Below, piece by piece: positions 43,184-54,385 of a stretch of 64,000 nucleotides of DNA. This DNA comes from Mus musculus. Its lineage: Eukaryota > Chordata > Mammalia > Rodentia > Muridae. How positions within the stretch are numbered: the stretch's first letter is position 1; the number at the start of each line of letters is the position of its first letter. The notes beneath the pieces were generated by a model that searched no databases, was not told the DNA's origin, and was given only the letters and a program-made list of their open reading frames with translations. The position numbers were made by a program, and so were the translations under genes. The stretch is from positions 31,641,643-31,705,642 of the forward strand of contig NC_000083.6 of assembly GCF_000001635.26 (NCBI RefSeq). Reading direction: 5' to 3'.

Positions 43184-43596
43184 TTAGCTTTCTTATACAG
43201 CCCAGGACTACCTGCCTGAGGAATTGTGTTGTCCATAGTGGGCTGGTCCATGATACATCAATTAAACAACTAAGACCATCTCCCACAGACATGTCCACAG
43301 GACAATCTGATAAAGACTCAACTGAGAATCTTCCCTTCTGCCCCCCCCCCCTTTCCCTGCCTCCAATAATCTCAGATTCTGCTAAGCTGATAAGTAACGC
43401 TAACTGGGATGATCACCTGCATGATAATGTCATCACTGGCCCAGAACGCTGGCCGCACTGGCAACTGGCAGGCTTCATGCAACCTACCCAGAAGCCTGTG
43501 GCTTGGTGAGAAAAATCCTGGCTTAGAAATGGAGTCACTTGCCTTGTGTTGCCTGCTGGTGAAAGTTGGGTGAAACCCACCTCTTCCTTTAAATCA

Positions 43597-43826
43597 TTGG
43601 TTCTCAATATATGGGTGGTGACCCCTTTGGGGGTTGAAAAACCCTTTCACAGGGGTCACATATCAGATGGCCTGCATATGAGATATCTACATTACAATTC
43701 ATAACAGTAACAAAATTACAGTTATGAGGTAGCAACCAAAATAATTTTATGGTTGGGGGCGGTCACCACAACTTAAGGAACTGTATGAAGGGGGTGTGGC
43801 GTTAGGAATGTTGAGGATCACTGCCT
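43597..43826 (+). mobile_element. URR1-like DNA transposon (hAT-Charlie type)
   Basis: It begins GGTTCTCAATATATGGGT and ends TGTTGAGGATCACTG, imperfect terminal inverted repeats. The internal CCCTTTCACAGGGGTCACAT and TTATGGTTGGGGG match the other copies in this window. Non-coding. Confidence 0.75.
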
Positions 43827-43829
43827 TAA

Positions 43830-44925
43830 AGCCAGCACTTTGGATCTCCAGGTAGAAGGTTATTATAGAGTCACAGGAAATCAGCAGAACGGGGTCTCTG
43901 AGGAAGGCGGTAGATGCTGCTCCTGTTCTGTGGGGGATTTTCTTTGTGGCAGCAGGCTGATTTATCAGTCTCTCTGCAGGAGAGTCCCGCGTTAGTTTAA
44001 CATGGTGTGACACAGTCTGACCACCAGGTGGCAGAAGAGGCATTGCCTCAAAGAGGAGACCTTGCCAGGCACCGACTCAAGAACACCAGCCTTAAGGGTC
44101 ACCTTCACTAGGAGACAGGGAGCAGCCGCAATAAACATCAGGGGCCTGGTTCTGGGGGCCGTTGCCTGTGTGACAAGGAATTGCAGGAGATGCCACTGGC
44201 CCCAGGAGTTTGGGCCAGCAGAGCGCCTAAGCAGGGGACACACAAAGGGCCAGTTCCTTCATAATGAAGAATCTGGAACATAATGGAACAATCATTTGAA
44301 GGGGAGGTCGCCTAACAAGGCCAGCATCGTGCTGGCCTGCTTTCTCTGCTGCGGTTCCAGCGCACACTGACACGAGCTGTGAGCCGGCTGGACCCCAGGG
44401 GCTAGGGCTTCTTCCTGAGAAAGAGACAGCCAGAACTGCCTCCTTCCGGCCACGCTGCAGAGACCCATGTGGGGGCTGGGAGGCTGGGAGAGAAGGGGCT
44501 ACCAGGCAGCCTCAGCTAACACATGTGTTGAGATCATAGGTTCTGTCTTCCTGGCTCGGCTTGCTGACAGTCTCAGCTTAGAAGGAAAGGCATGAAGGAA
44601 GAGTTGGAGGCTACCCAGGATACCAGCCTTCTCTGCAGGGTAGAACTCCCCACCTCTAACCTCTATCTCCTGCCCTCTCCATCTCTCACTTCAGGAAGTT
44701 TGAGAGGGGAGCCCCAGGCTGCAGCTGTTAGGAGGTCCTTTAGCCTCTGTTCCTCCCTCCCACGGCAGGGGGATGGGGGCTGCTGTTGTTAGCTTAGAGG
44801 CTGGGAGCCCCAAGGACATGGGATTTCTTCCAAGATTCCTGGCTGAGGACTGAGTTAACCGAGAGGCAGGCAGAGCACAAGCCTGTGCTTGCAGGCTGTC
44901 ATGAGAACACGACAGAAAGGAAAAC
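43830..44925. other. Intergenic sequence
   Basis: Unique, with a CTCF-like motif at 44021-44033. No gene was recognised. Confidence 0.4.
44021..44033 (+). promoter_or_regulatory. CTCF-like motif
   Basis: CCACCAGGTGGCA fits the CTCF core consensus at every position. It lies in non-repetitive sequence about 4 kb downstream of Cryaa. Binding is not demonstrated. Confidence 0.55.
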
Positions 44926-44929
44926 ATGC

Positions 44930-45264
44930 AGGTACGCAGGTGTCGTGTCACAGGCATGCATGAATGCACACATGGACACACATGTGCAAACACACACACT
45001 ATGAACACACACCATATATACCTCATGTGTGCGCACACACACAGACACCCACACATACCACAAACAGCCTGCGCACACATATGCCGTAAACACACCACAC
45101 ACACATATACCACAAAACACACCACACACAAACACCTACACACAATATATATACCACAAACATACCATACACAAATCACAAACTCACACTACACACATGT
45201 ACATACACATATACACAAACACATGCCACATACATACCACAAACATACCACAAATACATACACA

Positions 45265-45326
<62 letters not shown>

Positions 45327-45330
45327 CCAC
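44930..45330. repeat. CA-rich block ending in (CA)n(TA)n
   Basis: Degenerate CACA/ACATACC words become a pure (CA)n at about 45270-45305 and (TA)n at 45306-45327. Confidence 0.92.
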
Positions 45331-45351
45331 AAACACACCTTCTTCTTCTTC

Positions 45352-45512
45352 TTTTGTTTTTTTGTTTTGTCTTTTGAGACAAGAGTTTCTCTGTGTAGCC
45401 CTGGCTGTCCTGGAATTCACTGTGTAGATCAGGCTGGCCTTGAACTCAGAAATCTACCTGCCTCTGCCTCCCAAGTGCTGGGGTTAAAGGTGTGCGCCAC
45501 CACTGCCCAGCA
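45352..45512 (-). mobile_element. B1 SINE
   Basis: A full B1 on the minus strand, with a T/G-rich tail directly after the CA/TA block. Confidence 0.92.
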
Positions 45513-45616
45513 CCCTTGAACTTCTATCTCTGTCACAATGGTTCTTCCCATAAGCCCCTGCTCCCAGTTCTTCTCGAGATCAACTGACTCAGGATATCAT
45601 GACTCCGTCTTTTTTT

Positions 45617-45817
45617 ATTGGTTTTTTTTTTAAGATTTATTTATTTATTTATTTATTTAATGAGTACACTGTTATCATCTTCAGACACACCAGAAGAGGG
45701 CATTGGATTCCATTTCAGATGGTTGTGAGCCACCATGTGGTTGCTGGGAATTGAACTTAGGACCTCCAGAAGAGCAGTCAGTGCTCTTAAGTGCTGAGCC
45801 AATCTCTCCAGCCTCAT
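45617..45817 (-). mobile_element. B2 SINE
   Basis: A full B2, tail containing (TTTA)n at 45640-45660. Confidence 0.92.
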
Positions 45818-47054
45818 GGTTCTATCTTTAACTCAGTCATTTCCGTGAACACCCCATATAAGGTTACACATTTGAGTCTGGACGTTAGAAGTAAGTCATA
45901 TCTTTCTGAGAATAGGAGACCACCCACAAGTCCCTGATGTCCCCAAGTTTGTCTTTGTTTCACATACACTGTTGTGCCTGCCCTCTCCAGGAAGCCCCTG
46001 ATATCTGAGGACAGATATCAACACACTTTAATGATGAAGAAACCTATAAAAGTATAGGATGGAGAGCCACAAGCCTGAGTCCAGCCTCTAGCCGGCTGAA
46101 CCAGGAGCACACACAGTGACCCATGAAGTCAAGGCTAAGTTCACTTACTCTTTTAAAAACTTACTATCATTGTATTATTCTTCGAGTGGTTTTGCCTGCA
46201 CCACACATGTGCCAGGGTCTGGGAAGACGCTGGAAGACGGTGTTGGGTCCTCTGGAACTGGAGTTACTGTTTGCAAGCCTCTGTGTGAGTGCTGGAAATC
46301 AAACCCGGGACCTCTGGAAGAGCAGTGAGTGCTCTTAACCACTCTCTGTCCCCAGTCCCTTTCTTCTTTTGAGAAAATTTCAAGATTTGTTCAGTAAATT
46401 GAAACAAATGGCCCGTGATGCCCTTAAAAATCAACAAACCACGAAAAGAAGCCCAGCCTGTTTCCCGCCCTCAGTATCCTTTGCCGAGCTGACCGTGGAC
46501 ACGTCTGTTTGAGGCCGTCAGCAAAGGGCCACCCACTCCTGATTCCCAAGGGCTGAGCTGTGCTCTGATGGACGAAAGCCCGTGTTTCTGTTCTAGATGT
46601 TTCTATGGCGATTCACAGTGCACACCCACAGATGACCCCGGTTTAGCATCTATCCCATGAGTCACCTATTAACAGGCTCAAGGCAACTTCTGACCTAGCC
46701 TAGGCTACTGCCACCTTCTGACCCTGACACTTGTTCCAGGAACCCAAGAATGTAAGAGAGCTTCCCAGGGGACAGGGACTCTGTTGTCAGGGATCAGGCC
46801 TCCCGTCTTTCCAGGAAGAAAACATGACCTCAAATATTACTCAGGGCCTCTGTCACTCTTCCACATTCCTGCCATAAGGCCAAGAGTGTCTTTGGCTGGC
46901 CCTGATCTCCAGGAAGGGAGGCAGGACTGAAGGGCTGGATTGGAGGGAACCTCTGTAGCATGCATAGTTTCTGGGTACATCTTGACAGGAAGATATGTGG
47001 TGGCCCTAAAGGTAAGGAAAAGTGGGAGGGGCTTACATTGATTGGCACCAGGGC
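45818..47054 (-). mobile_element. Unique DNA with one old B3-type SINE
   Basis: The SINE spans 46150-46357 on the minus strand (CCTCTGGAAGAGCAGTGAGT near its head). Flanks 45818-46149 and 46358-47054 are unique and hold no recognised gene. Confidence 0.5.
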
Positions 47055-47232
47055 TAAGGATAAGACTCAGTTGATAGAGTGCTTGCTTAGAATGCTGGAG
47101 GCTCTGGGTTTTATCCTCAGCATCTCATGAGCTCAGGCTACAGGCACACGCCTGTAATCTATTGGGAGAAAATTAGGAAGATCCTCAACTACATAGAGAA
47201 CTGGAGGCTAGCCTGTGCTATCTGACTCTTTC
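47055..47232 (+). mobile_element. B4-type SINE, diverged
   Basis: ID-like head (GACTCAGTTGATAGAGTGCT) followed by a B1-like half (CACACGCCTGTAATCT). Confidence 0.68.
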
Positions 47233-47700
47233 CAAACCTCAGCCTTTTCCATGTGGGCCTCTTGGTAGGCAGCAGGAAACTGAGTCAAGTGAGGAGCCTT
47301 GGAATTAGACCCCAAAGGATCTTGGGAGTCAAGGATACCTGAGGCTGGAGGCTTGGCTTGACCAAAAAAGGTGGAGCAGGAACGCAGGCTCCCACCTTTT
47401 CATGCAGGGTAAGGATGGGCGTCTTTGGAGTTTTGCAGGTGGCAATGAATGGAAGAAACATCCCCCGATTCCCTGTTGTTCTGTGAAGAGGGAGGAAGAT
47501 CGGGCACGGAAGCAACATTGGGAGAGAAGCTGGCCCAGGCTGCTATAGCACCAGCCTGCTCAGAGCCTTGTCTTCCGAGTAGGGCAGCAGTCACGGTCCT
47601 AGGGAGGAATGAGCACAAATGACATACAGCCACCACAGCCACACAGCTCTGTCATACCACTTAAACCAGACTGGGCAAAGCCATATTTGGGGGAACGTCC
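47233..47700. other. Intergenic unique sequence
   Basis: No gene or repeat was recognised. Confidence 0.35.
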
Positions 47701-47713
47701 TGGCTAGGTTTCT

Positions 47714-47720
47714 TTTTCCT

Positions 47721-47776
<56 letters not shown>

Positions 47777-47945
47777 TCGTTTTTAAGATTTATTTATTTT
47801 ATATCTGTGAGTACACTGTTGCACCAGAAGAGAGCATCAGATCCTGTTACAGATGGTTGTGAGCCACCATGTGGTTGCTGGGAATTGAACTCAGGACCTC
47901 CAGAAGAGCAGTCAGTGGTCTTAACCATCTTCCAACCAACCCCCC
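47714..47945 (-). mobile_element. B2 SINE with expanded (TTTC)n tail
   Basis: The B2 body is 47785-47945 and its tail is a (TTTC)n run at 47718-47778. Target-site copies TGGCTAGGTTTCT (47701-47713) and TGGTTAGGTTTCT (47946-47958) differ at one base. Confidence 0.92.
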
Positions 47946-48325
47946 TGGTTAGGTTTCTATTGCTGTGATAAATGCCATGGAGAGGGTTTATTCTAGAATT
48001 GGAAGAGAAGCTGGTCCAGTTGCAGCCCTCAATGAAGGAACATCAATGCCACAACTTGAAGGCAGAAACTGAACCAGAGACCACGGAGGAATGCTACCTG
48101 CTGGCTTGTTCCCTGTGGTTTGCTCAGCCTGCTTTCTTGCACAATCCAGCACACCAGCCCAGAGTGGTTGCTCCCACAATGGGCTGGGTCCTCTTACAAA
48201 TCAGTAACTAAGTAACACCCTACAGTCTTGCCACCAGGCAATCTGATGGAAATACTTTCTTAGCAGATTCCTTCTTCCCAGATGAGTCTAGATTGTGTCA
48301 AGTTGAACAAAACCATCCAGGTCAG
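47946..48325 (+). mobile_element. Rodent retroelement end, diverged (family name uncertain)
   Basis: It parallels the element at 54385-54780: TTCTATTGCTGTGATAAA, GGCTTGTTCCCTGTGGTTTG, GTGTCAAGTTGA. The B2 just upstream inserted at its edge. Confidence 0.65.
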
Positions 48326-48579
48326 ACTGTGGGACACTGGACACCAAGAAGGCACTGCAGGCTCAGCTCCAAGGAAGGGCTGAAGGCTACTGAAGAACTT
48401 ACACCATGCCCCATGGCTGGGTCGGCTTGCTCTGGGCTTGCCCTTTCTGTGAGAGTCACCTTGGTCTCCTGAACTGTGGGATTGTCTTCACAAGTGCTGA
48501 GGGTGGCCAAAGACTGCTGTAGACAGCTCCTGGGACTCTCTATGTTACTGTGGTAACACATATCACCTAGGGGCAGTGT

Positions 48580-48925
48580 CTTAGTTAGTGTTTTACTGTT
48601 GTGAACAGACACCATGCCCAAGGTAACTCTTATAAAAACAACATTTAATTGGGGCTGGCTTACAGGTTCAGAGGTTCAGTCCATTATCATCCAGGCAGGA
48701 GCATGGCAGCGTGCAGGCAGACATGGTGCAGGAGGAGCTGAGAGTTCTACATCTTCATCTGAAGGCCGTGCTAGCAGAAGACTGGCTTCCAGGCAGCTAG
48801 AATGAGGGTCTTAAAGCCCACACCTACAGTGACACATCCACTCCAACCAAGCCACACCCACTCCAACAGGACCACACCTTCTAATAGTGCCCCTCCCTGG
48901 ACTGAGCATAGACAAACCACACAGG
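48580..48925 (+). mobile_element. Rodent interspersed repeat, copy 2 (family name uncertain)
   Basis: TTTTACTGTTGTGAACAGAC through CTAATAGTGCCCCTCCCTGG, the same family as 25370-25745. Confidence 0.72.
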
Positions 48926-50835
48926 CTGCCTCCATTTTGAGGTGGCTGCTGGCTGACTCTTAGGTCTAGGGTGGAGGCATTCGGGCTTTCATCCTGTCTG
49001 GGTGGCTGTCACTGTGGTCTTTTGTCACAGGGTTTGTAGCTTATGGGTGGCAACGGGCCTCTTGGCCAGAAGTTCCTTGATGACCCAGACTCCCAGTTTG
49101 TGACTCTGTCTTTAGGGGCTGTGGCAGGGAAGAAAGGAGGGGCCTGCAGCAGGAGGGAACTGAGGTGAGGATGAAGTGGCAGCTGGTCTCTGTAGGGATG
49201 CAGGAGCCTGTGTTGTCCTTATAGGGTTAAGGCACAAGTTGGTGGCCCAGGCCTTTGGTCTCAGTTTTCACATCTGTGGCATGGGACTGCCCTGACTTGG
49301 GGAGCCTGCTTGTGATCTCTGAGACAGCGATAGGCCCGCTCTGGAAGCCCACAGTTGACCTCTGATATGTTACCACACTGGGGACTTTCTGCCCTGCCAT
49401 GCAGGTTCTGTGCCTTCACCAGTGGAACACAGGGCTGAACACAGCCACCCTGCCATCTGCAAGATCCCCCATCCGAGGCTCCCAGTAGCCCATAATAAAA
49501 AGGCGTAGTCCCAGCTCTCTAAGACTGAGTAGGAACAGCTCTTCCATGCTCAGCACCTCCATGGCTCCACCAGACCATGCGTGGATCTCCAGGGCTAATG
49601 AAACTGGGTTCCCTGTCTTCTCTGTCCCCAGCTGGCCACGTGCTCTTCCAGCCCCCCTATTCAGGCCTCTGTAAAGGCGGGGATCCCTTTCCTCTTCTCT
49701 CCCTTTGCTGGAAGACCCACCCCCCCATGTGGAGTGGTTCTCCTTCCAGTAAGGTTGCCTACAACGCTCTGAGGTTCTTAGGGTTTTATGCAGAGGCATT
49801 TTTGCCTGCCCTCCTTTTCCTAGGAGAGCATCACGCTTTCCAGGCAGAGCTAGAATTAAGGACTAGATCTGCCTAATTTTCTGCCACCCTCCAACAGCCT
49901 GACACCGAATAGTGATTCCACAAACACTGTAGGATAAACAAACAAATAAGGAGTGAGCGGGCTAGTACATGAGGTCTCATCCAGTGACTTCACAGAAGAG
50001 CATCGTGCCTAGCCTCATGTTCCTTCCTGTCATAATTTTGTCCCCCACAACCTCCACCCCTGGCTTGGCAGCTTTTGGCTCTAGATGATCATTAGGCTCA
50101 CTGAGGCTGCAGATGGGGGTCTCCCCGCCTCCATTTGACTGTAGCCTGGAGGCTGGTAGGTTTGCTCCTTATTCTTAGAGGGCCCGATTTAGGACATGTC
50201 CTCCCCAAAACCTTCATGGGGGAGAACTAGATCTCCAACCTCCTGTGTGGCTCAGGAATCAGGTGTGTGATAATTTGGCAAAATTGGGGCCAGTGACAGG
50301 AGTTTGCTGGCTGGTTTTTACAAAGGGTACCCAAGGTGATCTCACTCACGGCAGGTCTTCTCAGTGACCTGCCACAGTGGCCCTTGAAGCCAGCTGGTAT
50401 TAGTGACACTAGCCTCCGAAGTCAGGAAGGCTCCCCAAACTGCAAGAGGATGCACGGTGTCGATGGGCGGCTCTGATGCCTGCTGAGAATGGAACTCTGA
50501 CTGGGAATGGGCACTTTTGCTCCATTTTGCAGATGAGGACATTGAGGGCCACAGGAAGGGCTTAGAATGATGGTGCCCAGGGCCGGAACCGACTACCCTG
50601 GGTGGTTACTGTCCAGGAGAAGCTGCTCTTTTTCCTGAAGTCATCATGTCTCCAGGATCCCCCCCTCCCCATCAGCAAGCATGGACCTGGGGTCATGTCC
50701 TTAAAGGTGGTGACCTTGAGCAGATCACAAGGTCACTGGCAGTAGGAAGACCTTAGGTGTGGGAGGAAGCTTGGCAGAAGCACAGTGCGCATTTCACTTC
50801 AGAGACAGCATTGACTTTGCATCTAAGAGCAATAG
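48926..50835. other. Intergenic unique sequence
   Basis: About 1.9 kb with no SINE and no recognised gene. Open frames at 49416-49876 on both strands lack recognisable features. Confidence 0.4.
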
Positions 50836-51018
50836 AGGGGCTGGAGAGATGGCTCAGCGGGTAAGAGCACTGACTGCTCTTCCAAAGGTTCTGAGTTCAA
50901 ATCCTAGCAACCTCATGGTGACTCACAACCATCTCTAATGGAATCTGATGCCCTTTCCTGGTATGCATGAAGACAGAATGCTCATACAACATGATATACA
51001 TAAATATAAATCTTTAAA
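50836..51018 (+). mobile_element. B2 SINE
   Basis: GGGGCTGGAGAGATGGCTCA to TAAATATAAATCTTTAAAAA, with a somewhat diverged 3' half. Confidence 0.92.
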
Positions 51019-51370
51019 AATATCCAAGTGACAGAAACAAGAGGGAGACCAGATCTCAGCACTTCAACACAAATGCTCTTTTCTTTGTATTAATATTCTT
51101 GCAGATGCCCTTCCAGGACACAGGGCACTTTGCCCTATTTCTGGAGCAGGTGACAGGGCTTCCAGTCTGCCTATGAGGTAGGCTAGAAGCCTTAGGAAGA
51201 GCCTCAGTAGCCAGGCGGTGGATGCTTTTATTATAGCCTGGCCTGGCTGAGCAGGGGTTAATCAGCTGGGCAGAGAGGGCACCCACTGGGCAGAGTGTCT
51301 AGCTGGAGCTTAGATTCACAACAGCTAGCTCAGCCAGGATGCTATGCTGGAGTGCGTGGAATCCCAGGGG

Positions 51371-51417
51371 TTAGGGTTAGGGTTAGGGTTAGGGTTAGGG
51401 TTAGGGTTAGGGTTAGG
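51371..51417 (+). repeat. Interstitial telomeric repeat (TTAGGG)7.8
   Basis: Seven perfect TTAGGG units plus TTAGG, preceded by GGGG. There is no interruption and no flanking subtelomeric sequence. Four or more G-triplets in tandem make it capable of G-quadruplex formation. Confidence 0.99.
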
Positions 51418-51592
51418 CTGTGGGCTCTGGATGAACAGCCAGCAACCTTCTAAAAGAGCACACAACAGGAAGCTGTTATCCCATGACGCTGTTGGCTCCT
51501 ACCAATAGAACTACCTGTTGATACCAGGGCTTGAAGATGAGTATCTTACTCTCAGACAGTCCAGGACACGAGGCTTAGGTAGCAACCAGGAT

Positions 51593-51656
51593 AACCCGCT
51601 CAGGAATAGGGTGTGGAGGGAACAAACCCGCTCAGGAATAGGGTGTGGAGGGAACA
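51593..51656. repeat. 32-bp tandem duplication
   Basis: Two identical 32-bp units (AACCCGCTCAGG... GGGAACA) about 180 bp after the telomeric tract. Confidence 0.97.
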
Positions 51657-52799
51657 AACTTCATTTTTCTACCCATCCTTCCAACAGAAGAGATTGGGAA
51701 ATCTGTAGTCCTGAGGGCTGGAAACTAGCTGGATAACACGGAGGCTGCGGCTGGATTTCACATGGCCGACAGGGGGCGCCTTCTACCCAGTTCCGGACCT
51801 ACAGTGGCGGCTGGTTCCCCTCCTCCCTCAAGGCTTATCATCCAAGGTGCCTCAGCTGTGCTGGGGTTGACGCACAAAGGTGGGACACTGGCCTGCTGGG
51901 AGGGAAGAGTGGGGGTGGGGTACATGCAGGGGCGGGAGGATGACGGAGTAGGATGGGGTGAGGTAAGCGGTGAATCGTCCTGCTTGGTCACCCCTCTTAG
52001 GTAAGGTCACGACCCTACCCTGGAAAGGGGCCCTCTCCACCACCACTAAAAGCTCTTTGATGCCCACGCTGTGACTCAAACGCGTGCCTTGAATGTCACC
52101 GCGACACCAAGAAGATAAGAATAACTCCGGTTTGAGGAGCAGTGACCTCATTCAGTCCCACCTCCCTCTTGCTGGCACAAGGCCAAGTTGCCCACTGCTC
52201 TGGGCTTCAGTTTCTCCATCTTATTACTTGGGGATTCCAATTCTCAGTTTCAGGGCTGTAAAGGGGGGCGGGGCAGATGGAACTCAGCCGGCTAATAACA
52301 ACCAAGAGAGCAAGGATGGGGGAGGGGGAAGAGGGACAAAAAGGCAGTGGGAAGTTCTAGGTACCCACTAGTAAGAGGCTGATGTAACTTCTATGTCTTT
52401 CCTTTGCTGACTTGAACTTGTTCTTGGATCCCACGTCCCTGGAAGGGTAGATGCCCTCAATCCAAGGCCCATGACAGCGCTGTGGGTGGGACCCCATCCC
52501 CACAGGTGCCCTACTGTGCCCCATCTCCACTTCAGGACTGAGTTGATTCAGTCGACACAGGCAGGTACATGTACATACCCACTGCACACACCTACTACAC
52601 ATGCTGCAGGCTGTGGATAAAAGTCGGGGGTGGGGAGAAGATGGCGTGGGGGTGTGCTCTTCACAGAGAAACGGGAGTCATCTATATGGTGACCTGAGCC
52701 CGACTTGCCAGGTACTGCACTGCTGCTCAGGGTTGTCACAGATCTTAAAGCAGGTTGACCTCCTTTGTGTCTACCTGTGACTGGGATCCTGAGCATCTA

Positions 52800-52800
<1 letters not shown>
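51657..52800. other. Unique, fairly GC-rich intergenic sequence with a CTCF-like site
   Basis: GGCCGACAGGGGGCGCC at 51764-51780 is a CTCF-type motif. No gene was recognised. Confidence 0.45.
51764..51780 (+). promoter_or_regulatory. CTCF-like motif (CAGGGGGCGCC core)
   Basis: It matches the long CTCF consensus GCCASCAGGGGGCGCC except at two positions. It lies in unique sequence and in the same orientation as the motifs at 28989 and 44021. Confidence 0.55.

Positions 52801-52802
<2 letters not shown>

Positions 52803-52851
<49 letters not shown>
52803..52851. repeat. (TG)n microsatellite
   Basis: About 24 uninterrupted TG units. Confidence 0.97.
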
Positions 52852-52853
<2 letters not shown>

Positions 52854-53234
52854 CTGTGCTGGGTTGCGTGCACTCTCTGAGGGTAGAGGTGCATCTGTTT
52901 TGCCACAGTGGCACTGGCCTTCACAGCTCTGGACAGAGATGCTAGAGCCTGGATTTCATGGCTCCTGGGTCTGCTGGGAGGGAAGAGAGGAGGAGGGAAG
53001 GTGGGCGTAGAGCTCTCCCCTCAGTCTGTACTATCTGCATGAAAGTGTAGCCGCATTTCATATTAGCCACAACCCTGGAAGGCAAGTGCTACTGTACTTG
53101 GTTCAGCAGAGGGATGCTTTGAGAAGCTTGCTATATAGGAATTACCAGAATTTTGGGGTGCCCCTGTATGCCTGTAAGGCTGTGGCCACATTTTTCTGGG
53201 ACCCTCCTGTACTTTTGTTTGTTTGGTTTTTTCT

Positions 53235-53390
53235 TTTCCTTTCTTACTTACTTTCTTTCTTTCTTTTTTTTTTTGACAAAAATCTCTCTACTACATAGTT
53301 CTGCCTGCCCTTGAACTCTTGAACTCAGAGAGAGCCCCCTGCCTCTGTGTCCCAAATGCTGGGACTAGAGGCATCTGTTTCTGTACTGTT
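53235..53390 (-). mobile_element. Diverged B1 SINE with (CTTT)n tail
   Basis: The minus-strand B1 remnant (CCCTTGAACTCTTGAACTCA, GTGTCCCAAATGCTGGGACT) follows a CTTT/CTTA tract at 53235-53272. Confidence 0.68.
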
Positions 53391-53661
53391 TCTACCCCTA
53401 CCCTGTAGGGATCCCCAACCCCATGACCACCCAGGAGGTGTCACTGAGCTCCCCTGAGCTTGTGTTCTGTTTGCCCTTTGAGTTTTCGATGGCCCAAAGC
53501 CAAGGAGTGGCCCCACCAACCTCACCATGGCCAGTGTGGTGGTTGCTCAGGAAGGGGGCTGTGGCTCCCTGCCTATCCTCAGGCAAGCTCATCTCTGCCT
53601 CCTTAGCACCTGCTGGGTACAGAGTACCCATGTGCCTCAGAGGGATACAGAGTGTGTTCTT

Positions 53662-53850
53662 TTTTTTTAAAAAAATTTATTTATTTTTATTATATGTAAG
53701 TACACTGTAGTTGTCTTCAGACACTCCAGAAGAGGGAGTCAGATCTCATTACGGATGGTTGTGAGCCACCATGTGGTTGCTGGGATTTGAACTTCGGACC
53801 TTCGGAAGAACAGTCGGGTGCTCTTACCCACTGAGCCATCTCACCAGCCC
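53662..53850 (-). mobile_element. B2 SINE with target-site duplication
   Basis: 15-bp repeats ACAGAGTGTGTTCTT at 53647-53661 and 53851-53865, identical, so a young insertion. Confidence 0.96.
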
Positions 53851-54129
53851 ACAGAGTGTGTTCTTAAAGCAGGCAGGCTCCTGGCAGCTTCGCTCTGGAT
53901 TCCCCTTCCATTTCCTGCCTTTTGTCTTCTCCCATCAAAACATCTCCAGGACTGGTTCAAAGGTCGGTTCCTGGGAGTGAGCTTTGGGACTTTGGAAGCT
54001 AGGGGAGCCTGACAGGGTCAGAGATCTCTGTCTCTGCCTCCTCCTACAAGGTAGAGACTAATGATTCCTAGCTAATAAGATTGCTGTCGTGAGCAGCAAA
54101 GATACAAAATAGTCAGCACACGTAGGCTG

Positions 54130-54385
54130 GGGCATCATCATCATCCACTCTATTGTTACTATCTCTGTCACCATTGCCAATTCCATCACCATCAGATCAG
54201 CATCATGGCCAACAGCTTGCCATCATCACCATCATTACCATCTGCACTATCACCACCACCACCATCATCACCACCATCCTCACCATCGTCATCACAAACA
54301 CCATGACTGTTACCATCACCATCAGTGTCCCACATCACCATCAACAACGTCTCCTCACCTGTCATTACTATCATTGCCATCCCTA
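54130..54385. repeat. Imperfect (CAT/CAC) triplet tract
   Basis: About 250 bp dominated by ATC, ACC and CAT triplets (ATCACCACCACCACC and similar), heavily interrupted. Confidence 0.85.

Noticed and set aside
51371..51417. Regular short repeats considered as a CRISPR-like array or a true telomere end
   Set aside because: Units are six bases with no spacers and unique DNA continues on both sides, so it is an interstitial telomeric tract.
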